From positions 496,001-560,000 of the forward strand of contig NZ_CP040443.1 in NCBI RefSeq assembly GCF_005843885.1: 64,000 nt of DNA. The letters are read 5' to 3'. This document shows, piece after piece, positions 28,601 through 35,332 of the stretch; position 1 is the first letter of the stretch, and each line of letters opens with the position of its first letter. The position numbers and the translations under genes are program-made. A model generated the notes under the pieces. The model was not told where the DNA came from. It worked only from the letters and a program-made list of their open reading frames with translations, and did no database searches. This stretch comes from Escherichia sp. E4742 (GTDB lineage: Bacteria > Pseudomonadota > Gammaproteobacteria > Enterobacterales > Enterobacteriaceae).

Positions 28601-29923
28601 TGATTTCGGTGCTTCACTGTTACTCGTCATATCAACGGCGTAATGCTGATTCTCAAGAGCCGCCAGGGATGACCAGTAATAATCACCCTGCACAGGCCAG
28701 CCCAGCTCCGCTTGTACTGAACTGCGGATTGCCGTTGCCAGAAAACCAAACTGCCGCATTCCGGGTAAAATGGCACAATGTTGATCAGCCCCCTCCCAGG
28801 TGAAGGTTGACCAGGTTTCATTATGGTCGACGACTGTAGCATTCTCGTTGCTAGCTTCTGCTGCCAGTTTTGGGCGACTAAAGGTGTAGCCATACGCTTC
28901 AAACGTATCAACCATATGCCCCCACATATTTGCCTCGGGAACATCCGGGCTGGTCAGCACAGTAAAAATCACGTCGGCACTACTGGTCTGAGAGATCCCT
29001 GGCAAACTCACCGTCAGTGGCGTTTTCACTCCAGGGCCATTAGGCTGTGTAACCTGAATTTTCGCCACGCCTTCTGCATTTGTTACACCGCGATATTCTG
29101 TGACCGTCGTCGTCAACTCTGTCGAATCCAGTACAACTGGAGCTACATTATTCACTCCATTCTGCCGATTTATTGCATCGCCGCGCTTGATGGTAAATGG
29201 AATATTCGCCGCCATATCCCCGCCACAATTTTTAGTTGTGACAGTTAGCGTAATGGTATTTGCAGTCGTGGTTTTCGATGCTTTTAACGTGTTGTCGTAG
29301 TGACTGGCGGTCATTGTCACCAGATCACTCTGGGCAGCAGCTATATTCAGCGTAACTTTCGGATAGGCAAGCGGTACTACACCATCATTTGGCACCCCGG
29401 TCATCGTCAATAGATGCAATAACGGTGCGACCTGCTGATCTGCACTTAACTCCGGCCATGCCACCAATGAGCGCCCCGCCATATTCTGCGAACAAAACGA
29501 ACGATTACTAACAGGTTGTGGATTGAGAGGAGTATCGGGCGTGGCTGCATCTGCCCATATCAGCGAAACTGCAGGTAAGATTTGATCCTGCCAGTACATC
29601 ATCGGTGTCGGTGAGACAAAAAGATCGCCTTCGGTATCACGAGGATTATTAAGAATTAATCTGGCAGCTGAACTATCAATACTGAATTCATTCGGCATTG
29701 CAGTAAATTCTACGTTATGGCTCTGAGCAGGGTCCAGCCGGATACTTCCCTGATAAACAGGTATACTGGCGTTATCAGCGACAGGGACAGTGCCATTAAT
29801 GGCTTGTGTTGAGGGTACGTTATGCCATTGCCCCCCTTTTAATGCTGCAAAAGCCGGCATTGCCACCGTCAGCATGAGTAGTAGCGACGTGATGTACTTT
29901 ATTAGTTTCTTGTACCCGTCCAT
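22673..29923 (-). CDS. ratA: Giant exported repeat protein, RatA-like (eight Ig-like/lectin-like modules)
   Basis: The 2416-residue protein has a signal peptide (cleavage near AFA-ALK, residue 26). The body is eight tandem modules of about 270-290 residues. Each has a Big-1-like Ig domain (LTVTVKDSAGNPVP...F.L.RGDA..R) followed by TSPDxxxAxxWGHM and a region with P..xxL..LY...GWP....Y.S and two spaced cysteines. The WGHM motifs fall near residues 333, 601, 871, 1150, 1436, 1724, 2015 and 2294. These match the repeats of Salmonella RatA (I recall DUF823/DUF824). No barrel, sortase signal or lipobox is seen, so secretion beyond the periplasm needs a partner. The gene lies downstream of sinI, separated by a hairpin. 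Confidence 0.85.
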   Translation of the reverse strand: MDGYKKLIKYITSLLLMLTVAMPAFAALKGGQWHNVPSTQAINGTVPVADNASIPVYQGSIRLDPAQSHNVEFTAMPNEFSIDSSAARLILNNPRDTEGDLFVSPTPMMYWQDQILPAVSLIWADAATPDTPLNPQPVSNRSFCSQNMAGRSLVAWPELSADQQVAPLLHLLTMTGVPNDGVVPLAYPKVTLNIAAAQSDLVTMTASHYDNTLKASKTTTANTITLTVTTKNCGGDMAANIPFTIKRGDAINRQNGVNNVAPVVLDSTELTTTVTEYRGVTNAEGVAKIQVTQPNGPGVKTPLTVSLPGISQTSSADVIFTVLTSPDVPEANMWGHMVDTFEAYGYTFSRPKLAAEASNENATVVDHNETWSTFTWEGADQHCAILPGMRQFGFLATAIRSSVQAELGWPVQGDYYWSSLAALENQHYAVDMTSNSEAPKSDSATFLVSCVDKAAPDVEPQITLTPDNYDSTLKAAKVMVGDSITTVVSITDNKNNNQPLAYYYFSLHLDNGQSRKGDTDAAWEASPVHIAGGSGFRQIDTHNYEGVTDTNGQATLTLTQPGGKGVKTRITGSLRTGFTNTDTKDVIFTTVTSPDSDKAHMWGHMRGFIVSGNIFKRPVLADETSHKLGSRHENNEDWALFDQNTSMQAECGLGHIPRQTALETLYSTYPGNQIGEEHGWPTVGQDYLSAAEKVDTHFSVNLGNGSVDSYPGFKPNYLSCSGNELVTRLLVDTDKDTAPDSLQAKAKVGDTIVMTVRTVNAINNAVVPYASFTITKGTSRNRQGSATGFTDATSGAIEMNDVLYGTSQPSMVFSGTTNAQGIATIRIEQPQGAGLDTSLVVAPESSRIIDSHVDYSVIFTVPTSPDVASAQMWGHMDETIKVDSLIFNRPKLMAEVSSPGASSDENNETWVRVSQANMANINAGGCGANMLPRRTQLSGLYSANSNNTINSEHGWPTGEEPYWSSTPVDKVPHYSALWLNNGLQINNNEAPVYVSCLATANPVASTITLDVVNSSQWNSTLNAAKLKKGETLQVKVTVKDASGNPMPDMPFTLKRGDGYTRTGEQHTAGSGDGIVAPVVVEGTSLNDSATLYTAMTGSDGSKNLNITRPDTHGTKTAITAALYSDSTINAAMDTIFTVVTSPDSAKAKMWGHMADTLSVNGITFKRPLLFAELNSGAGNGRKGPEEDNEIWALFNQTQAENISHNGCGVGALPTLENLQLLYSGNTNNAMKDVQGWPLLKNYYSSTPDNIGMNQRKYKTENLSNGTSSSVTETEQNYLTCQVTPVIQASQIILEPADQSQVVSIDGTSMLKTPKGERLAIRVTTKDAQGNPVGNTAFTITRPVSVNRQNAVSGDNQQRMLQVDDAWGHSGFYLDYSTTLYGVTGVDGSTTFSVGQNASIGLKTVLTATLDATGGSSNTLPLIYTVITSPDSSKANQWGHMPETFTSSAGITFKRPQLAAELMGISSTTINNESWGWMTKAERLDSSKSHCGEAWQPLVNELQGLYADHPGGDLATVFGLPVSAGMNWWAYDQVAESNKWYDQSVNLSAGGVTRETSTTAKNLLMCLTEPHAAPATIELTSSAQSDEMTAKNGDRRSAVAKKGEFIPLTVTVKDSAGNPVPYARFTLSRGNATSRSGTIMNASHDDLLLQEITPVAGSMSMTSNSSQWAGTTGTNGSVTFTVNQDTSWGLATPLTAQLVRNRAIKSELDVVFTVLTSPDTSKAAYWGHMPDTFTSSDGTEFLRPLLQAELSSTTNTSANAVNNEIWYTWTKYPNLYQSSNSPCDRMGMPTLEQFKTLYNDYVGSGGLTQALGLPVGSNSSWGSGNSIPTNDARSNNFQYINLNNGSTTATNAAKATAQMCLVKRANLNMTLSSSALDVNKSTAVAKKGEVIPLTVTVTDGSGNAAANVTVRLMRELSRGRSGDIVDSSASSNLALTPVSPVSSSIPLIYTSSGNTGQSIWYGVTGNDGKIEFELTQNNTLGSQTSIGAILADDYDKVSSLNTRFTVMTSPDTDKAQHWGHMPETVTTKDGVVFERLKLFDEVLPSTNLTSRSVNGENWPALFWSTKDSNTLAPCEMARQPTLSDLQSLFNSYDAGKLTENTGWPLDSYNWFTTEKATSTYKSISMNTGDISTSATRAYQACLVTPRVSVSSIILSSPSFDEGTQAAMVKKGDALPLIVTVKDSGGNPVPNVTFNLKRGDAAPRNAGAALYGDVAAMDDLTVQPPTGATVTLTDSGNLLQGTTGSDGTATFMIKQDNSPGYKTPLTVTLNDNINITATMDAIFTVITSPNVSSAHFWGHMADMVMVSGKSLHRPLLTTELPAGKSPVSSPVMNYENWATAHVADARQWDIEEQCGNLANAPTYNDLAVLHSGFSSLGWPSSPSFPYLSAGECGMDEGTGGQDCSISVMNKAGLATCFQ

Positions 29924-30009
29924 GAGTGAAACCCGCCCGTTTAGTCTGATTAATGCTTTTGATTCGATACGTTTTGCTTAATGGCTGACATTAGGCAAAA
30001 CGCACGGAA

Positions 30010-30037
30010 AACACCATTCCCCTTCGGGAATGGTGTT
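30010..30037 (-). terminator. Hairpin between sinI and ratA-like gene
   Basis: A perfect 12-bp stem, AACACCATTCCC (30010-30021) with GGGAATGGTGTT (30026-30037), has a 4-base loop. On the minus strand it follows the sinI stop by nine bases and is succeeded by TTTTCC, so it should end or attenuate transcription before the RatA-like gene. Confidence 0.75.
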
Positions 30038-30045
30038 TGTCGCTT

Positions 30046-31014
30046 TTATTTGCGTTGGTAATCGATGGACAGACCATAACCCTGGACACCATCGTTGCCG
30101 AGAGTAAGGTTGCCTGTGTAGTCGAATGCCGTTTTCGCATCGGCGTTGGTAACCGGAATAACCAGATCCTGGTTGTTCTGGCTTGGGTTGACAAGGCCAC
30201 CAGCAGTTCCCAACTGAAGGCTGGTTCCCGTGAAGCGCCAGCGATAGTTGTACTGCGAAGTAACGTCTTCCCCCGCCTCGTAAGTGCCATCACCGTTACT
30301 GTCTTTCCACAGCAACACTTTATAGGTGGTGCCTGTTTTGAGTTTGGTGGCTGAGCCCAACAGGTTAGTGGTTGTATCGGCTTCGTAAATTACCACTTTG
30401 ACTGCATCGTCAAATACCGGACCTTCAGGAATATCATCGCTATCTGAACCACCACCGGCATTTGTTGACAAGTCGTACAGTTCAAGAAGAGGTGCGACGT
30501 TGGGATCACCCGTCGTGGTCGTTGGCGTAATTTTTAAACCGATATAACGATCCGCATCAGCAGCCGCAATGGTATAGGAATCGCTCCCGACCGTACCGAT
30601 AGGTTTAGGATCACCACCTTGCTGATCGCTATAACTCATCCATTGAACAGTGGCTTTTGTCGCTGTATTGTCAGTATCCAGGTCTCCCTGAGTATCACCG
30701 ATTGCCCAGTTAACGTTCAATTTATCGCCAATATGGAACTGCTTATCTGCATCTCCAGTGGCAGTACGACCATTACGATCAATGGTAATCGTGACATGTG
30801 CTTTATCCGCTTCTGCCACCTCCGTTGAACTACGTGTGATCCACGGAACAGTCCCCTGAATTGTGCCCGTAGATTCCGATACAGATTGCCACTGACCCGC
30901 TCTAAGATTATTACGCGCCTGATCGTCCGCCATCGCTACCGGCACAGCACAATACCCTGCTAATGCCAGCGCCAACGCAACTTTAGTCAGACCTTTACTT
31001 TTACCCTGTTGCAT
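30046..31014 (-). CDS. sinI: SinI-family autotransporter-associated protein
   Basis: A 322-residue exported protein. The ATG at 31014 is seven bases after AAGGAG; the GTG two codons earlier is too close to that site. The signal peptide ends at AMA-DD (residue 29). The mature start LRAGQWQSVSESTGTIQGTVP resembles that of the downstream RatA-like protein. The last 115 residues (about 208-322), including DSNGDGTYEAGE, TSQYNYRWRFTG and terminal DGVQGYGLSIDYQRK, are clearly homologous to the end of SinH. The DxNxDGxxxxxE loop looks like an EF-hand calcium site. The gene lies 55 bp after sinH and is probably co-transcribed with it. The role is unproven. Confidence 0.85.
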   Translation of the reverse strand: MQQGKSKGLTKVALALALAGYCAVPVAMADDQARNNLRAGQWQSVSESTGTIQGTVPWITRSSTEVAEADKAHVTITIDRNGRTATGDADKQFHIGDKLNVNWAIGDTQGDLDTDNTATKATVQWMSYSDQQGGDPKPIGTVGSDSYTIAAADADRYIGLKITPTTTTGDPNVAPLLELYDLSTNAGGGSDSDDIPEGPVFDDAVKVVIYEADTTTNLLGSATKLKTGTTYKVLLWKDSNGDGTYEAGEDVTSQYNYRWRFTGTSLQLGTAGGLVNPSQNNQDLVIPVTNADAKTAFDYTGNLTLGNDGVQGYGLSIDYQRK

Positions 31015-31069
31015 AAACACTCTCCTTGGTTAAACTTCAGCGGCAGGCCGATCGGCCATAGCGCCGATC

Positions 31070-33250
31070 TTATCTTTGGCTATACACTACGCGTAGACCA
31101 TACCCCTGTACGCCGTCGCCAACCTGGGCGCCAAATTTCTTTGCGGCATCCAGGTTTGTCGCTGGAATCGTTAAATCTTCATTTTGTGTATTTGCTTGCG
31201 CTCCGGTTTCACCATGCGCACTCTGGCCGGTAAATTCCCACTCATATTCGTATTGCGTCATCTCTTCATCGGTTAATTTTTCCGATTGTTGAAACACGCC
31301 GTCTTTATTTTTGTCGTGCCACAGCACGAAGCGATAGGAAGCATCCACCGGAATATGTTCATCGGTTTTCCCAATCAAATTATGGGGAGATGGATCATTG
31401 ATGCGATAAATGAAAGCATTCACTGTGCCAACAGTGTCACCGAGGAAAGTAATATCAACATAGTTACTGTCATCGTAGGGGGCAGCTTTGGCCTTCCAGC
31501 GAAAAATTCCCGGCTGTGTACTGGAAAGTGTGACAGTCCCTTTTTCTTTATCCTGTTTGGCAATAAACACACAGGGAATATCTGTGGTACAGGGCTTATT
31601 AGCCAGCGTCACTTTTTGATCGTTCACGTCGAAAAGCTGTGGTGACAAGTTATCTTCTGGTAGGGCATTGCCATTACGATCAGTATCATCGCCGAAGCTA
31701 TCAGTGATACTGAGATCCAGGACAACCCCATCAACACCATCAGCCTGTGCGCTGGCTTCGTGGCTATGATTATTTTCCTGCGGTTCGTCTGCAATATTGT
31801 TGACGATCAATTCGATTTTACGATCCTGTTGAACAGTAATCTCCACTACACCAGAGTTCTGCCGATTCCCTTTCCCATCTTCCAGCGCCAGCCGAACTCG
31901 CCAGGTATTCAGTTTCAATTGCTCCACCTGATCTGAGCTGTATTGCCATGCGGGAAGTATCAGATTCCAGTGATTATTATTGCCCTCGGTGATGGTGTTG
32001 GCTTTGACTACTGGCATCACCAGCGTACGGGCGGCATTATTTTTTGCCTGCCAGGAGGCGGCGACAATTTTGTAATGGTGGTTGATCAGCGCGTTGATGG
32101 TCCATTTACATTTTTCCAGGCCAATCGCTTCCTCTGGCGTGTCTTTAATCACACATTCCGGGTGCTCATTGGTGGCGTCCGCTTTAAGCCACAAGGTGAC
32201 ATCTAGTGGGTCTTTTTCTTTGTATTCCAGGACGATAAAGTTATTACGTTCGACGAAGTCATGGCGGCTGCCCATCAGCGAGTGAGCGACTTTGACGTTA
32301 TCGCTATTCAGTTGATCTTTTAGCGGAACACCGAACTGATAGTTAATCGTGGCGTTAACACTAAGATCACTGTTATCTCCGGTACCTGCTTTATAGTCCG
32401 TCCCGACCGTCAGTAACGGAACAGGTTGATAGTTCACGCCGAGCGTCACTGCAAAGGGATCTTTTTCTAAATTATCGGTGCCGAAGAGCGCCACTTCATC
32501 ACCATAATATTGCTCGAAAACAATTTTGCCCCCCAGCTGCGGATAAGAAGGTAACCAGGCTTCCGCCCGGACATCCCAGCCACGAGCAGGTCGTTCTAAA
32601 TAGAAGTCGAAATCTTTTGAATCTTTCCAGTCAGAAAGCGGATGATAATAGTTACCGGAAAACTTTAAATAATCTGTCCAGGCTTCAGTGCCTAAACCTA
32701 AACGACGATGTCCACGAGTGAAATCATAATCATAAAATATATTTCCACCCAATAACCATTTATCAAAATTATGTCTAACGCCGAAGCCAATATTACCTAT
32801 CGTGCGTTCTTCTTTACGCTGGGCGGATAACTGGCTGAAATAAACACTTTTTTGAGAATCATATAGAGGAACAAAATAGTCGATTGAACTGCCTTCCAGC
32901 GAGCCATCCTGACTAATAGAAAGCGTCGAGCGGACTTTACCGTATGGAGAAAGCGCGCCTTCAATATAAGACTGTGCAGATGAGGTGATTTGCCCTTGCA
33001 GATAGCTTCTGGCTTGAGATTCCAGAGCTTCTGGGGTCAGGTTCTCAAAACCCTGCTGGGCGGATTCGGTGACGTAGTTGGCACCACGCTCTTTAAGAGA
33101 TTTACCTTTGTTATTTTGTTCTTCCTGTAAGGCAGCTTCGCTTCCCAAATCGGGTAATGATGATTCACTTTGCTTAACATTTATCTCTGGTGCCGCATAA
33201 GCAGCACCAGAGATAAAAATTAACATAAAATAGCGTATCCATCGCAACAT
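31070..33250 (-). CDS. sinH: SinH, intimin/invasin-family inverse autotransporter
   Basis: A 726-residue outer-membrane protein. The signal peptide is residues 1-19 (AAYA-AP). The inverse-autotransporter barrel follows (about 55-310), recognisable by GKVRSTLSISQDGSLEGSS, YDYDFTRGHRRLGLGTEAW, GWDVRAEAWLPSYPQLGGK and LTVGTDYKAGTGD. After the linker RNNFIVLEYKEKD (about 330) come Ig-like strands. A final domain (about 610-726) carries DKNKDGVFQQSE and DGVQGYGLRVVYSQR and is shared with SinI. There is no LysM domain and no C-type-lectin tip, unlike intimin. It is the promoter-proximal gene of the island, 211 bp from yfgJ. Salmonella and pathogenic E. coli carry homologues. Confidence 0.88.
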   Translation of the reverse strand: MLRWIRYFMLIFISGAAYAAPEINVKQSESSLPDLGSEAALQEEQNNKGKSLKERGANYVTESAQQGFENLTPEALESQARSYLQGQITSSAQSYIEGALSPYGKVRSTLSISQDGSLEGSSIDYFVPLYDSQKSVYFSQLSAQRKEERTIGNIGFGVRHNFDKWLLGGNIFYDYDFTRGHRRLGLGTEAWTDYLKFSGNYYHPLSDWKDSKDFDFYLERPARGWDVRAEAWLPSYPQLGGKIVFEQYYGDEVALFGTDNLEKDPFAVTLGVNYQPVPLLTVGTDYKAGTGDNSDLSVNATINYQFGVPLKDQLNSDNVKVAHSLMGSRHDFVERNNFIVLEYKEKDPLDVTLWLKADATNEHPECVIKDTPEEAIGLEKCKWTINALINHHYKIVAASWQAKNNAARTLVMPVVKANTITEGNNNHWNLILPAWQYSSDQVEQLKLNTWRVRLALEDGKGNRQNSGVVEITVQQDRKIELIVNNIADEPQENNHSHEASAQADGVDGVVLDLSITDSFGDDTDRNGNALPEDNLSPQLFDVNDQKVTLANKPCTTDIPCVFIAKQDKEKGTVTLSSTQPGIFRWKAKAAPYDDSNYVDITFLGDTVGTVNAFIYRINDPSPHNLIGKTDEHIPVDASYRFVLWHDKNKDGVFQQSEKLTDEEMTQYEYEWEFTGQSAHGETGAQANTQNEDLTIPATNLDAAKKFGAQVGDGVQGYGLRVVYSQR

Positions 33251-33461
33251 GCCTTTTCCCTGTAAAAATTTTATAATATGAAATTAGCTTCAATATTGTA
33301 TTTCAGATAGTTCAGAGATTGCACGCCAGAAATGCTAAATATATTCTTAAAGTTATAAGAACGAGAGTTTACTCACTCTAATTAAGAGTTAAGCTAATAG
33401 AAAATAGCTCGTGGTGTTTTTGTTGTGAATATATAAAATAAAAACATATATTCCCGTGATA

Positions 33462-33677
33462 TTACGCAACGATAAATTCAACGCGTTTTTTTGAAATTAA
33501 ACCGTGTCCATTCTGGCAGAAATAATCCACCGCGCCGCAGGCTTTTAATACCTGTAACGGTTGGTGACAGTCAGGGCAAAGCGCCTGAACAGTGAAATCT
33601 TTATCGCAAGTTGTGCAGTGAGCCGTCTCACCATTGCGTTCGAGAGGTTTTTGGCAGACTGGGCAGTTGAGTTCCAT
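33462..33677 (-). CDS. yfgJ: Zinc-ribbon protein YfgJ
   Basis: A 71-residue protein dominated by four Cys pairs: Cys5/Cys8, Cys21/Cys24, Cys34/Cys37 and Cys47/Cys54. They are arranged as two consecutive zinc ribbons (CPVC...CTTC, CPDC...C-x6-C). The family is DUF1407/zinc-ribbon; its partner and role are unknown to me. It lies 62 bp downstream of der on the same strand and may be read from the der transcript. It also forms the right boundary of the sin/rat insertion. Confidence 0.88.
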   Translation of the reverse strand: MELNCPVCQKPLERNGETAHCTTCDKDFTVQALCPDCHQPLQVLKACGAVDYFCQNGHGLISKKRVEFIVA

Positions 33678-33739
33678 ATTTCTTCCTCGCGATTGGTTGG
33701 GTTTCCCTTCCTGGATGGCAAGGGAAACCCAATAAGTAA

Positions 33740-35215
33740 TTACTTACTTTTCTTAATATGCTTCATTAAGCGTTTACGTTTACGCATCTGAGTCGGCGTC
33801 AGGGTGTTTCGCTTGTTCGCATACGGGTTTTCCCCTTCCTTGAACTGAATACGAATCGGCGTACCCATCACGTCCAGAGATTTGCGGAAGTAGTTCATCA
33901 GGTAACGTTTGTACGAATCCGGCAGGTCTTTTACCTGGTTACCGTGAATCACCACAATCGGCGGGTTGTAACCACCGGCGTGGGCATATTTCAGCTTCAC
34001 ACGACGCCCGCGAACCAGCGGCGGCTGGTGATCTTCAACAGCCATGGTCATGATACGTGTCAGCATAGACGTACCTACACGACGAGTGGAACTGTCATAC
34101 GCTTCACGCACTGATTCAAACAGGTTACCAACACCACTGCCGTGCAATGCAGAGATAAAGTGCACGCGAGCAAAATCAATAAAGCCCAGACGGAAGTCCA
34201 GCGTCTCTTTCACCTGCTCTTTCACTTCCTGGCTCAGGCCATCCCACTTGTTCACCACAATCACAAGTGAGCGCCCACTATTGAGAATAAAGCCCAGCAG
34301 GGAGAGATCCTGATCGGAAATACCTTCGCGCGCATCAATCACCAGCATCACCACGTTGGCATCTTCAATTGCCTGCAACGTTTTGATTACTGAGAACTTC
34401 TCTACCGCATCGGTGATTTTTCCGCGTTTACGTACGCCTGCGGTGTCAATGAGTACATACTCACGTCCGTCACGTTCCATTGGAATGTAGATACTGTCAC
34501 GCGTTGTGCCTGGCATGTCGTAAACCACAACGCGTTCTTCACCGAGAATACGGTTAGTGAGCGTAGACTTACCGACGTTCGGACGACCAACAATCGCCAG
34601 TTTGATCGGCAGACTTTGCGGATCGAAGTCGTCTTCCTCTTCTTCTTCCTCGCCGTTCTCTTGCGCTTCAAATTGCGCCCAGTATTCAGCGTCTTCGTCG
34701 ACTTCTTCTTGCGGCGCGATATCTTCCATCCACGGCAGCAGCACGTGCTCCAGCAGACTTAATACGCCACGACCATGCGAAGCGGCAATTGGGTAGATTT
34801 CACCTAAACCGAGTGAATAAAAATCAACGATTGCTTGATCTGGGTCCAGTCCATCGGTCTTGTTCGCCACCAGGAAGGTTGGCTTTTCGCGGGAACGCAG
34901 ATGTTTGGCAATGGCTTCATCCGCAGGCATCAGACCCGCGCGCGCATCCACCATAAACAGCACTACATCCGCCTCTTCAATCGCCAGCAGCGACTGTTCC
35001 GCCATGCGGGTTTCAACACCGTCTTCCGTACCGTCAATACCGCCGGTATCAATACAGATAAACTCGCGGCCTTCAATTTCTGCACGACCGTACTTACGGT
35101 CACGAGTCAGACCCGGGAAATCCGCAACCAGCGCATCTCGGGTGCGAGTTAGACGGTTAAATAACGTGGATTTTCCTACGTTAGGGCGCCCGACAAGCGC
35201 GACCACAGGTACCAT
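33740..35215 (-). CDS. der: Ribosome-assembly GTPase Der (EngA)
   Basis: Essential GTPase with two G domains that matures the 50S ribosomal subunit. The ATG at 35215 (MVPVVALVGRPNVGKST) gives 491 residues, close to the 490 of E. coli. The in-frame codons up to 35242 lack a ribosome-binding site, while GAGG lies eight bases before the chosen ATG. The first P-loop is at residues 9-17 and the second (GRPNVGKST) near 210-218. An acidic linker rich in Glu/Asp (about 165-200) and a C-terminal KH-like domain are present. It is downstream of bamB, separated by a hairpin. Confidence 0.97.
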   Translation of the reverse strand: MVPVVALVGRPNVGKSTLFNRLTRTRDALVADFPGLTRDRKYGRAEIEGREFICIDTGGIDGTEDGVETRMAEQSLLAIEEADVVLFMVDARAGLMPADEAIAKHLRSREKPTFLVANKTDGLDPDQAIVDFYSLGLGEIYPIAASHGRGVLSLLEHVLLPWMEDIAPQEEVDEDAEYWAQFEAQENGEEEEEEDDFDPQSLPIKLAIVGRPNVGKSTLTNRILGEERVVVYDMPGTTRDSIYIPMERDGREYVLIDTAGVRKRGKITDAVEKFSVIKTLQAIEDANVVMLVIDAREGISDQDLSLLGFILNSGRSLVIVVNKWDGLSQEVKEQVKETLDFRLGFIDFARVHFISALHGSGVGNLFESVREAYDSSTRRVGTSMLTRIMTMAVEDHQPPLVRGRRVKLKYAHAGGYNPPIVVIHGNQVKDLPDSYKRYLMNYFRKSLDVMGTPIRIQFKEGENPYANKRNTLTPTQMRKRKRLMKHIKKSK

Positions 35216-35283
35216 GTTTAAAGCCTCATTTTTATAAATCATCAGACAACGATCGCTTTTTTTGCGTCGTTGTTAAAAACAGG

Positions 35284-35315
35284 AAAACGGCCCCTGTCCA
35301 GGAGCCGTTTTCAAA
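35284..35315 (-). terminator. Hairpin between bamB and der
   Basis: An 8-bp stem, AAAACGGC (35284-35291) with GCCGTTTT (35304-35311), is followed on the minus strand by TTTTCCTGTTTTT. It probably gives partial termination upstream of der. Confidence 0.7.
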
Positions 35316-35332
35316 GTGAACGACAGAGACGA

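Noticed and set aside
22673..29923. Reading the repeats in the RatA-like gene as a CRISPR or satellite array
   Set aside because: The repeat units are about 800-870 bp, diverged at DNA level and in one open frame, so they are protein modules.
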